Counted from the first letter of the stretch, positions 1-12,171 are shown. The stretch is 24,060 nucleotides of DNA from Trachelipus rathkii (GCA_015478945.1 JABUQX010078608.1:2501-26560), one strand, 5' to 3'. Numbers and translations: made by a program. Notes: generated by a model not told the origin, from the sequence alone.

Positions 1-1612
<1,612 letters not shown>

Positions 1613-2959
1613 GGTATCGTTATTGTTATTTCCGTTATCATATAAAATATTTAGGGGTCTATTAGTATACTAGTGTTTATTAGGTTATTTATACCTAGGA
1701 TTATTAATATTATTTAGGTTGACTGATTTGAGTATTAGGTTTTATTTTGTCATTTCGGATCCGTTATAATTAATAATTATTTAATATATACAAATATATG
1801 GTCTTTCTTATTTACCAAATTTTTAATTTTATTTATTCCGGTACTTCGCAAGCACCGAGATGTTCGAATTGGAAGTCGGCAAAGTGGGGGAGAATGGGGA
1901 CTTTGTTAAACTTGGGGTATTTTTTCTTCCCCCTCCCCATTTTAAGATGAGGTGCAGTTTTCCTTCTCGCTGTTGTCGTCAAGCGAGGCTTAAGATTTTT
2001 CGCGGTTCCGATCATGACTGTTTCTTAGCACAAGGGAACGTTTGTCTTGAGTTTTTTTTTTTTTTTTTTTTCAAAATGCGTTTAGGGTAAAGGCTCTTTG
2101 AAGTTTGGGTAGCACAGAAAATTTGACCGTTACACAGAGTTTCAATTTCTTCTCTTTTTGTTTTTCTTTATTTTATTTTGTGACTTTGTTTTTCAACACT
2201 TATTATTTTTTATTCACAATAAGTTTACTTTTTTTTCAAATTTTTTAACAAGCACTGTTTCTCTTTTGTCACTTGTTTTTTAATAAAAAATTTTTAGGCC
2301 CGTTCGAGGTACTAATTTTTATTGGCAGAATTGCAATAATGTTGCAAGGTATTGCACGGGTGTTGGCATGTCACTTTAAGGGTCTCCCAATTGCCGGTTA
2401 CAACCAAGGCAGATTAGATTAAGTAATTGATAAATTGGATGATGGAGTGAAATGGTTTTTCTGTTTTGGAAGTTTTAATTACATAATTTGCAAGTGAAAT
2501 AAATGGTATAACAGATGATGATACTCAATTTTATAATTGCAATAATGGCACAGTAATTACTTTTTATAAACACAATTATTATAGCCCATATTTTAATATA
2601 TCACGGCAAATCAGCCGGTTAAATTGATAATGCATTAGGCACAGAGCATTTGTATTTTTATGCTGCCTAATTTGGAATAAAATCGCTTTGTTTAACTTGG
2701 GCAATTAGTTATTACTTGGTATAACACAATAGGAATTCACCATAATATTATAATAATTGTTATTCAATAGGCTTGAATATATGAGAAAGATGCTTTGAAG
2801 CATCCTCTCTCCGCGACAAATCTCAGCGGACTCTCTCAAATAAGGCATTCAGGATGCCTCCTACCCGTTACAATTTCAAATCTCTCTGGCCCTCTATCGG
2901 TGGGCACAATATATAACAATTTTAAATATAATAGGCCAATGAGAATGGAAATATCTCAT

Positions 2960-2962
<3 letters not shown>
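1613..2962. other. AT-rich intergenic DNA with a poly-T run
   Basis: No gene is recognisable here. There is a 20-T run at 2052-2071 and a somewhat more balanced patch at 1840-2040. A sequence at about 2798-2900 contains CATCCT and AGGATG as inverted hexamers, but no convincing larger structure. Open frames of 60-76 codons lack any domain. Confidence 0.55.
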
Positions 2963-2998
<36 letters not shown>

Positions 2999-3445
2999 TA
3001 GAGTTTTATTTTTAACATATATATTCTATATATAAATATTACATCTATATATATTATATATATATATAGTATATATATATATTATTATATATATAATATA
3101 TCTTAGAAATATTCCCGGGTCCAGATTTACTTGAAACTTACGAACATATTTGAAATGAACTGCAATGAAGAATTAAAGTAATATACCACGAGAAATGCCC
3201 ATGAAGTTAAAAATTCTCAAAAGTTTGGTATTTATAACATTTGTCGGCTAAGAGAAAATACCAAAAAAATATATAATATATATAAATAATATCTAAATAT
3301 ATATATATATAATATATATATATATAATTTCTCTTTTCTATATACAGGTATATACATATATATATATATATATTTAAATATATATATATATATATATATA
3401 ATATATATAATATATATAATATATTATATATATATATATATATAT

Positions 3446-3517
<72 letters not shown>

Positions 3518-3593
3518 TAGATAGATATAGTGTAGAGATATATAAGAAAAAGATAAATATTAAAATATATTATTTATATAAAAATAATAGATA

Positions 3594-3660
<67 letters not shown>
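2963..3660. repeat. (AT)n microsatellite field
   Basis: Long, partly interrupted AT dinucleotide arrays occupy 2963-2995, 3018-3105 and 3267-3660. About 150 bp of unique sequence lies between the second and third. The last array stops abruptly at about 3660, where the hairpin cluster begins. Confidence 0.95.
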
Positions 3661-3662
<2 letters not shown>

Positions 3663-4053
3663 TAGTTAGGCACTAGGCGCGGTCACAGCCAGAATGTTGC
3701 ATGCAATGTTGCAAATGTTGCAAGCAACATTTTGCAACATTGGTTTTTCAAGCTTGACGTGTCAAGGTTAAGGTTTTCTAAGGTCGGTGAGACCGAATTT
3801 AAGGTCTGGAAGACCGGTTTTCGGAGGTTTAGTCCCCAAAAGGGGGGCGGAGCCCCCCAAAGGGGGCTTTTTGGTTCCTAGAAGGTTTTAAATGATCGAT
3901 AGATCATTTTTGATGGTTCCAATCGATTTATCGTGATCGATTACCCCTATATCGATGTTTAAATCGTCTTTCTACGTGCTCTGGTTGGCATTTAACATTA
4001 AAAAATATATTCGAAAGAAAATAATTACTATAATTAACATTCGATTAATCGTT
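3661..4053. repeat. Cluster of short-loop hairpins at the left edge of the foldback
   Basis: Successive small inverted repeats are visible: AAATGTTGC/AA/GCAACATTT at 3713-3732, CTTGAC/GT/GTCAAG at 3753-3766, TCGGT/GAG/ACCGA at 3784-3796, GGTCT/GGA/AGACC at 3803-3815, GGGGGGC/GGA/GCCCCCC at 3842-3858, and AAATGATC/GATA/GATCATTT at 3890-3909. A further pair, AATCGAT...ATCGATT, lies at 3921-3942. This block has no counterpart beyond the right arm of the giant inverted repeat. It is built the same way as the hairpins inside that repeat, so it may be an outer part of the element lost from the other end. Confidence 0.8.
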
Positions 4054-4128
4054 GTAGTAATGCTGCCAGTCCCGAACCCACTTTTTTCGCTAGGAATGAA
4101 TAGAGATATATTAGGCTTATGTGGAGGA

Positions 4129-4182
4129 TTGACAGCCCGAAGGGCTGTCAAACCGACAAACAGACAAACCGAAGGTTTGTCT
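4129..4182. repeat. Two adjacent GAA-triloop hairpins
   Basis: TTGACAGCCC/GAA/GGGCTGTCAA occupies 4129-4151 and AGACAAACC/GAA/GGTTTGTCT occupies 4162-4182. Both stems close with C-G around a GAA triloop, a DNA loop class known to form unusually stable mini-hairpins. The mirror copies lie at about 13401-13454. Confidence 0.9.
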
Positions 4183-4272
4183 ATGTTTGTTTGTATTATT
4201 TTTTTATTACGCGCGCGTGCGCATACACATACACATACACCCTTTTTATATGAAGGAATAGAGCTATCGGTC

Positions 4273-4555
4273 TGAAACTTGGTATATGGTCATTGTGGGT
4301 GATAAACTGATCACAGACGAGTTTTGGTGACCGTAGGTCACCCCTAAGGGGGTGCTGCCCCCTTAGTGCCAAGGTCAAATTCGTCCTGAAAACCAGGTTA
4401 GGCTTAACGAATTGGAATGAAATTTGGATGTGAGTTATATGATGACGTAATCTCGTCGGAGCCGAGATTACGTTCTTCTGCGTCACCCCGTAAGGGGGGA
4501 CGCGACCCCACAAAAAAAAATTAAAAATGATCATAGAAGACTGAAACTTGGAGGC
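4273..4555. repeat. Three diverged hairpin modules keyed by GAAAYTTGG
   Basis: The motif GAAACTTGG or GAAATTTGG occurs at about 4275, 4421 and 4544. The intervening DNA carries hairpins: GGTGACC/GTA/GGTCACC at 4326-4342, CACCCC/TAAG/GGGGTG at 4339-4354, AAGGGGG/TGCTG/CCCCCTT at 4346-4364, and ACGTAATCTCGTC/GGA/GCCGAGATTACGT (one mismatch) at 4445-4473. In the right arm the last hairpin is perfect, with 13-bp stems at 13105-13133. The spacing of roughly 120-145 bp suggests an old tandem module. Confidence 0.7.
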
Positions 4556-4563
4556 TGGGTTGA

Positions 4564-4815
4564 GGAGTCGGAGTCGGAGACGGAGACGGAGTTGGGATCG
4601 GATTCGGATTCGGAGCCCAGGGACCCCCCGGAGGTGGGGTCCCCCCTTTGAAAAAAAAAAAAAAGAAGAAATGCATGGAATGCAAAACAGAGGAAGAAGA
4701 AGAAGAAAGGAAGAAGGAGGAAGGAAGAAGGAGGAGGAAAGGAGGAAGGAAGAAGGAGGAAAGGAGGAAGGAAGAAGAATGAAGAATGAGGAGGAGTCTG
4801 AGAAGGAATCAGAGT
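4564..4815. repeat. Hexamer patch plus purine-rich GGAAGAAGGA tract
   Basis: A patch of GGAGTC/GGAGAC/GGATTC hexamers (about 4564-4612) is followed, after a GC-rich hairpin (about 4617-4648), by a nearly pure purine strand made of AAG, GGAAG and GGAGGAAA units. The mirrored pyrimidine tract is at about 12770-12935. Long open frames across both copies are low-complexity translations. Purine/pyrimidine asymmetry of this kind can adopt triplex (H-DNA) structures. Confidence 0.85.
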
Positions 4816-5027
4816 TGGTAGTGTCACCGGTGCTGGAGCCGGTGCGTTGCCGACATAGTAAACCATTCATTTAATATCAAGATATTACTGTTTACATAAC
4901 CTGATTCGTTCTATCAATTCATATCGTCAATTGCATTGCACTTGCAAAGATAGCCTTTATTTTCTAAACGTTGAAGACTAACATTTCTATTTTCAAATCT
5001 CATTTTCTTTTTATAAACGTTAACTAA

Positions 5028-5202
5028 TATAATTTTTTTTTTCCTAAGTTGAAACATACATTTACTGTTTACTATTTTTTTATAAGTTTTTATTTTACAT
5101 TTATACTTTGTGTTTAATTTTATTATTTTAATTTTTTATTTTTTTTTATTTTTTTATTTTTCTAACTTTATTTTTATTTTTATTTTTTATTTTTTATTTT
5201 TT

Positions 5203-5235
<33 letters not shown>

Positions 5236-5455
5236 TTTTTTATTTTTTTTTTTTTTTTTTTTGAAAGTTTTATTTTGCATTTATACTTTGTTTATTTTTT
5301 TTATTTTAACTTTTAATTTTTTTTTTTTAATTTTTTAATTTTTTTTTTTTTTTTTTTTTTAACTTTAATTTTTTTATTAAAGTTTTTATTTGTTTTATTT
5401 ATTTTTGTTTTAAAACTTTTTGTTTTGTTAAATTTTTTTATACTTTTCATGTTTA
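5028..5455. repeat. T-rich low-complexity tract, left arm
   Basis: This is nearly all T with occasional A, including several runs above 15 T. The mirrored A-rich tract is at about 12140-12480. The two differ in run lengths, as expected for homopolymer instability or homopolymer base-calling error. Confidence 0.93.
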
Positions 5456-5468
5456 TAACGCAAAAATT

Positions 5469-6165
5469 CACGTTTTTACATACCCTAAATCAGTAAATCA
5501 GTAAATCAAACCACCCACCCACCTTCCACCCTCTTATCCATCCTTGATCTATTGATCTATTGATCTATTGATCTATTGATCTATTGATTAAGGTCAAATT
5601 TTTACTAAAATTGTCATGTTTTACATACCCTAAATCAGTAAATCAGTAAATCAAACCAAACCTCCTTTTCCTGTCCAATCATGATCTATTGATCTATTGA
5701 TCTATTGATCTATTGATCTATTGATCTATTGATCTATTGATCTATTGATTAAGGTCAAATTTTTTACTAAAATTGTCATGTTTTACATACCCTAAATCAC
5801 TAAATCAGTAAATCAAGCCACCCAACCTACCCTCCTGTCCAATCATGATCTATTGATCTATTGATCTATTGATCTATTGATCTATTGATTAAGGTCAAAT
5901 TTTTTACTAAAATTGTCAATGTTTTACATACCCTAAAATCAGTAAAATCAGTAAATCAAGCCACCCAACATACCCTCCTGTCCAATCATGATCTATATTG
6001 CTCTATTGATCTTTGATCTATTGATCTATTGTCTATTGATTAAGGTCAAATTTTACTAAAATTTGTAACGTTTTTACATACCTAAAGCAGTAAATCACTA
6101 AATCAAACCCTACCAACCTCCCTCCTGACCATTTGTGATCTATTGATCTATTGATCTATTGAATT
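5469..6165. repeat. Nested minisatellite, left arm: five units of about 141-163 bp
   Basis: Five units start near 5481, 5625, 5788, 5929 and 6079, each at the phrase TACCCTAAATCAG or a variant. Each unit contains two or three TAAATCAG octamers, a C-rich patch, an array of GATCTATT octamers (from about 3 to 8 copies) and a conserved AAGGTCAAATTTTTACTAA segment. The difference in unit length comes mainly from the GATCTATT copy number. The fourth and fifth units are visibly degraded. Confidence 0.93.
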
Positions 6166-6269
6166 AAGTCATATATTTCGAGGGTCATTTTGGATAAACA
6201 TAACATAAAATCAAAGTTCTTTATACAAAAGACAAACAATATATGCTTAATCTATAACAAGGTCTCCTC

Positions 6270-7090
6270 TATCATTAATAAACTAATCATGGCGTAACAT
6301 GAACTATGAAAATAATGTACAAAGACAAACCTATCACATCTTACGCCCTAATAAACTGTTAACATTAGCAAAGTTCCACACTTAACATCAGTAAAGTAAT
6401 TAACATAACAACCAAAAAACGTAACTTATTCACATTTTGTCCAAACATATCTCTAACATAACGATGTTAATTTACACTAACATGGTAATTTTTAACTAAA
6501 TTTTATCACAACAGTGGTTAATTATCATACTGATCACGAATATACTCTAACATAAAAAAAGGTTTCCACATCAATAAGCTAACATTGTAACATGACTAAG
6601 AAAATAATTACAGAAAGACAAACCTATTCAACAACTTGCACACGAAATAAACTGTTAACATTAAACAAAGTTCCACACTTAACAACCGTAAAGTACCTAG
6701 CACGTATGGCAAAAACGTAACTAATCTTACTTTTTTTCAAGCATATCTCTAAGCATAACGATGTTTAATTTACTAAATATTTAGGCAAAAATTAATATAC
6801 CTGTCCGATATCATACTGATCACAAATATAATGCTAAACATAACATGTTTTCAACATTTATAAAGCTAACATAGCATCATATGAACTAGGAAATAATGTA
6901 CAACGACAACCTAACACAACTTACAACACAAATAAACTGTTAACATTAACAAAGTTCCAGACTTAACAGCGGTACAGTAAATATCTTTACATACAAAACG
7001 TAACCTATTTATACTTTTTTCAAACATATCTCTAAACATATGTAACAGTTAATCTTACATTGACACAGTAACATTTATCAAAAAAATGTG
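6270..7090. repeat. Degenerate tandem repeat of about 285 bp, left arm
   Basis: Three diverged units start near 6283, 6575 and 6855. Each contains a run like GCTAACAT...ATGAACTA, then AATGTACAAAGACAAACCT, then AAACTGTTAACATT and AAAGTTCCA. A further unit begins near 7687, after an interrupting block. The mirrored copies lie at about 9640-11390. The units are rich in GTTAAC and AACAT motifs and have no coding potential. Confidence 0.8.
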
Positions 7091-7099
7091 TCATAACCA

Positions 7100-7563
7100 C
7101 ACCTAGCCCTCATAATACCTAACGAGTAAAGACGAATAAAGTAAAGTTTTTAGGCTTATCTCTTTTTTAGACTCCGCCTCTTTTCAGAAAATACCAACTC
7201 TAAACATGAAAAATGATTTTATGCTTTAACCATTTGCATAAAGTGATGCAATACTTATTATATTTGACCCTCTGGCAGGATATACTAGCAATGTAGCAGT
7301 CGCCATTCGGTTTACGATTTAATATAAATGACACTTCGTTGGGAATAACGAAACTCCTCGTGAAGATATCAACAACAAGCGTAGAGATGCGGCGAGATGT
7401 CATCGTATCAACACTGAGAAAAACTATCCTACTGAAGAAAATAGTGTATAAACATCCCTTAAATGTAATGAGATTCTTTCTTTCAACCAATCAGAAGAAA
7501 GTAAACAAGAATACGACGCACGAACGAACCATATCAGTTCAAAAGGGTATATATTCTCGTTAG

Positions 7564-7616
<53 letters not shown>

Positions 7617-7640
7617 AACGTAGTACAAAAATAAGTTCTT
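7100..7640. repeat. Block interrupting the 285-bp repeat, ending in (CAA)17
   Basis: Between the third and fourth units of the tandem repeat lies a block unlike its surroundings, ending in a (CAA)17 array at 7565-7615. The same block is present in the right arm at about 9970-10510, with a (GTT)25 array at 9977-10051. It was therefore present before the inverted duplication. Open frames of 74-96 codons on either strand encode nothing I recognise. Confidence 0.6.
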
Positions 7641-8742
7641 TATATACTAACCAACGAATATGTGCTAACGTAACAGTGTTTTCACATTAATAAAGCTAAC
7701 ATAGCATGACCAGAACTAAGAATATATTGTACAATGGCAAAACCTGACACACCTTACGCACGAATAAACTACTAACATTAACAAACTCCCGCGCTTAGCA
7801 ACAGTAAACTACATAACACTTCATACAAAACGTAACCTATTCACACTTTTTCAGGCATATCTCTAACATATCAATGTTAATTTTACATTAACATCGTAAT
7901 ATTTAACAAAAATTTAGCATAACCATGTCTAAGCATCATACTGACAACAAATATATTGCTAATGTAACGAATATTTTACATCAACATCATAATATTTAAC
8001 AAAAATTCAGCATAACCTCGTCTAAATATCATAATCCCAAACGAATAATTGCAAATATATCAAAGTTTTAACCAAACATAACATAAAAATGAAAAAAATT
8101 TATCCTGAAATAACATAAAAATAAGTTCTTTGAATAAAATATCACAGTAAAGCGTAATACTTTACTGATTTTAAAGCAGTAAATCAGTAAATCAGTAAAT
8201 CAAACCACCCATTCCTGCAGTCCCCTACCCATCCACCCGTCTATGATCTATCGACCTATTGATTCAGGTCATATTTCGAGTATCATTTTGGATCAGCAAC
8301 AGGTAAAGACGTATTATCTACAAAATCCACTAAACAAAGTGGACAATCTATCAAAAGATACCTAAGCATCTCGAACTATGATTTGACACTAATCTTCTCA
8401 AAGTGTCTCCACGCTCTAGTATAACATCATTTGAACTATGAATAAACGTAGACATTAGCAAAATTCTCGGGCAAACCTGACATTACTCAACAAAAACTTA
8501 ACCTAGGCTCACGTTTCTAACACATCATCGTCAGGTAACACAGTAATATCTTACAAAACTCACCCTTTTTCCAACCCACCGGGTTATTTTCACCCTGTCA
8601 TAGTAATATTTTAACATAACGTACTAACTTACGAATAAACAGGTTTCATTAACCAAGAGTATCTAAAGCAACACACCACCTCCGAGAGAAAACCCAGGGG
8701 GGATGCGCCCCCTGAAAGGGTGTGAATCTTGAGAGGGAGGAT

Positions 8743-8843
8743 CACCCCGAAGGGGTGTAAGCGGGCTTTGGGCCTCAGCCCGAAGGGCTGAGGCCTTACC
8801 CCTCCTTCGGAGGGGTAATGCCCGCTTACACCCCTTCGGGGTG
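8743..8843. repeat. Centre of the palindrome: four adjacent GAA/TTC-triloop hairpins
   Basis: CACCCC/GAA/GGGGTG (8743-8757) and its mirror CACCCC/TTC/GGGGTG (8829-8843) flank the spacer. The 53-bp spacer (8767-8819) holds two more hairpins back to back: GGCCTCAGCCC/GAA/GGGCTGAGGCC at 8771-8795 and TTACCCCTCC/TTC/GGAGGGGTAA at 8796-8818. All stems are perfect. The block is GC-rich inside an otherwise AT-rich element. Confidence 0.95.
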
Positions 8844-9975
8844 ATCCTCCCTCTCAAGATTCACACCCTTTCAGGGGGCGCATCCCCCCTTGGGTTTTCT
8901 CTCGGAGGTGGTGTGTTGCTTTAGATACTCTTGGTTAATGAAACCTGTTTATTCGTAAGTTAGGTACGTTATGTTAAATATTACTATGACAGGGTGAAAT
9001 TAACACTGATTTGGTAGAGAAATGATGAGTTTTGTAAGATATTACTGTGTTACCTGACGATGATGTGTTAGAAACGTGAGCCTAGGTTAAGTTTTTGTTG
9101 AGTAATGTCAGGTTTGCCCGAGAATTTTGCTAATGTCTACGTTTATTCATAGTTCAAATGATGTTATACTAGAGACGTGTGACACTTTGATGAAGATAGT
9201 GTCAATTCATAGTTCGAGATGCTAGTATCTTTGATAGATTGGTCACTTTGTTAAGGGATTTTGTTAGATAATACGTCTTTACCTGTTGCTGATCCAAAAT
9301 GATACTCGAAATATGACCTGAATCAATAGGTCGATAGATCATAGACGGGTGGATGGGTAGGGGACTGCAGAAATGGTGGTTTGATTTACTGATTTACTGA
9401 TTTACTGCTTTAAAATCAGTAAAGTATTACGCTTTACTGTGATATTTTATTCAAAGAACTTATTTTTATGTTATTTCAGGATAAATTTTTTTCATTTTTA
9501 TGTTATGTTTGGTTAAAACTTTGATATATTTGCAATTATTCGTTTGGGATTATGATATTTAGACGAGGTTATGCTGAATTTTTGTTAAATATTATGATGT
9601 TGATGTAAAATATTCGTTACATTAGCAATATATTTGTTGTCAGTATGATGCTTAGACATGGTTATGCTAAATTTTTGTTAAATATTACGATGTTAATGTA
9701 AAATTAACATTGAATAATGTTAGAGATATGCCTGAAAAGTGTGAATAGGTTAACGTTTTGTATGAAGTGGTTAAATGTAGTTTAACTGTTCTAGGCGGGA
9801 GTTTTGTTAATGTTAGTAGTTTTAAATTCGTGCGTAAGGTTGTCAGGTTTTGCCAATGTACAATATATTCTTAGTTCTGGTCATGCCTATGTTAGCTTTA
9901 TTAATGTGAAAACACTGTTACGTTTAGCACATATTCGTTGGTTAGTATATAAAGAACTTATTTTTGTACTACGTT

Positions 9976-10050
<75 letters not shown>

Positions 10051-11429
10051 GCCTAACGAGAAATATATACCCTTTTTGAGTTGATATGGGTTCGTTCGTG
10101 CGTCGTATTCTTGTTTACTTTTTTCTGATGTTGAAAGAAAAAATCTCATTACATTTAAGGGATGTTTATACACTATTTTCTTCAGTAGGATAGTTTTTCT
10201 CAGTGTTGATACGATGACATCTCCTCGCATCTCTACGCCTTGTTGTTGATATCTTCACGAGGAGTTTTCGTTATTCCCAACGAAGTGTCATTTATATTAA
10301 ATCGTAACCGAATGGCGACTGCAACATTGCTAGTATATCATGCCAGAGGGTCAAATATAAATAAGTATTGCATCACTTTATGCAAATGGTTAAAAGTAAA
10401 ATCAATTTTTCATGTTTAGAGGTTGTATTCTGAAAGGGGGGCGGAGTCTAAAAAAGAGATAAAGCCCAAAAACTTTACTTTATTCGTCTTTACTCGTTAG
10501 GTATTATGAAGGAGGTATGGTTATGGCACATTTTTTTGATAAATGTTACTGTGTCATGTAAGATTAACGTTAATACGTTAGAGATATGTTTGAAAAAAGT
10601 TTAAATATAGGTTACGCTTTGTATGTAAAAGTTAGTTACTTTACCGCTGTTAAATCTGGAACTTTGTTAATGTTAACAGTTTATTTGTGTGTCAAGTTGA
10701 GTTAGGTTTGTCGTTGTACATTATTTTCCTAGTTCATATAATGCTATGTTAGCTTTATTAATGTGAAACATTGTTATGTTAGCATATATTTGTTGATCAG
10801 TATGATAATCGGACAAGGTATGATACATTTTTCGCTAAATGTTGTAAAATTAACATCGTTATGTTAGAGATATGCCTTGAAAAAAAGTAAGATTAGGTTA
10901 CGTTTTGCATACATGCTAAGTTACTTTACTGGTGTTTAAGTGTAGCTTTGTTAATGTTAACAGTTTATTCCGTGTGCAAGTTGTGATAGTTTGTCTTTGT
11001 ACATATTTTTCTTAGTTCATGTACATCATGTTTAGCTTTATTGATGTGGAAACCTTATTATGTTAGAGTATATTCGTTGAAATCAGTATGATAATTAACA
11101 TGTTGTGATAACATTTTAGTTAATTTATTACATGTTTGTAAATTAACATCTTTATGTTAGAGATATGTTTGACAAAGTGTGAATAAGTTACTTTTTGGTT
11201 GTTATGTTAGTTAACTTTTACTGATGTTAAGTGTGGAACTTTTGCTAATGTTAACAGTTTATTAGGGCGTAAGATGTGATAGGTTTGTCTTTGTACATTA
11301 TTTTCATAGTTCATGTTACGCCATGTTAGCTTTATTAATGTGAAGACATTGTTATGTTAGCATATATTGTTTGATCTTTGTATAAAGAACTTGATTTTAT
11401 GTTATGTTTATCCAAAATGACACTCGAAA

Positions 11430-12105
11430 TGTGACTTGAATCAATAGATCAATAGATCAATAGATCACAAATGGTCAGGAGGGAGGTTGGATAGTGGTTT
11501 GATTTAGTGATTTACTGCTTTAGGGTTGTAAAAACGTTACAATTTTAGTAAAAATTTGACCTTAATCAATAGATCAATAGATCAATAGATCAATAGATCA
11601 ATAGATCAATAGATCAATAGATCATGATTGGACAGGAGGGTATGTTGGGTGGCTTGATTTACTGATTTAGTGATTTAGGGTATGTAAAACATGACAATTT
11701 TAGTAAAAATTTGACCTTAATCAATAGATCAATAGATCAATAGATCATGATTGGACAGGAGGGTAGGTTGGGTGGTTTGATTTACTGATTTACTGATTTA
11801 GGGTATGTAAAACATGCCAATTTTAGTAAAAATTTGACCTTAATCAATAGATCAATAGATCAATAGATCAATAGAATCAATAGATCAATAAGATCAATAG
11901 ATCATGATTGGACAGGAGGTAGGAGTGGCTTGATTTACTGATTTACTGATTTAGGGTATGTAAAACATGACAATTTTAGTAAAAATTTGACCTTAATCAA
12001 TAGATCAATAGATCAATAGATCAATAGATCAAGGATGGATAAGAGGGTGGAAGGTGGGTGGGTGGTTTGATTTACTGATTTACTGATTTAGGGTATGTAA
12101 AAACG
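11430..12105. repeat. Nested minisatellite, right arm
   Basis: This is the mirror of the left-arm minisatellite. It has five units with AATAGATC octamer arrays of roughly 3, 7, 3, 6-7 and 4 copies. These counts differ from the left arm, so the two minisatellites have changed independently since duplication. Confidence 0.9.
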
Positions 12106-12139
12106 TGAATTTTTGCGTTATAAACATGAAAAGTATAAA

Positions 12140-12171
12140 AAAATTTAACAAAAAAAAGTTTTAAAACAAAA

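Larger units (their letters stand above)
4054..8766 (+). repeat. Left arm of the giant inverted repeat
   Basis: In order outside to centre it holds: a hairpin module block (4054-4560), a GGAGTC/GGATTC hexamer patch and purine tract (about 4564-4815), a T-rich tract (about 5028-5455), a nested minisatellite (about 5469-6165), a degenerate tandem repeat of about 285 bp (6270-7090), a unique-looking block with (CAA)17 (7100-7640), more degenerate repeat and AT-rich DNA (7640-8640), and a GC-rich inner end (8690-8766). No coding region is supported. Confidence 0.88.

Noticed and set aside
4196..4870. 224-codon minus-strand frame, with a similar 192-codon frame at 12714-13292 in the other arm
   Set aside because: The two frames are mirror copies of the same DNA, so their similarity is not independent evidence. 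The sequence is Ser/Pro/Phe/Leu-rich from the purine tract and hexamers, with hairpins inside and no domain.
5469..6165. Regularly spaced repeats considered as a CRISPR-like array
   Set aside because: The spacers are not unique. The whole unit is repeated, with octamer expansions inside it, in an evidently eukaryotic repeat context.
7168..7195. Resemblance of CCGCCTCTTTTCAGAAAA to a histone 3' stem-loop
   Set aside because: It cannot form the required 6-bp stem, it is changed in the right arm, and no histone coding sequence is present.
7483..7556. Promoter-like CCAATCAG box followed by GGGTATATATTC
   Set aside because: The CCAAT element is not kept in the right-arm copy, where it reads ACATCAG. 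The TATA-like run is unremarkable in AT-rich DNA, and no transcribed gene follows.
7200..7563. Overlapping open frames on both strands, with a similar peptide in the right arm (9958-10230)
   Set aside because: The peptide match follows from near-identical nucleotides between the arms. There is no domain, and the frame shifts at the end of the block and runs into the CAA array.
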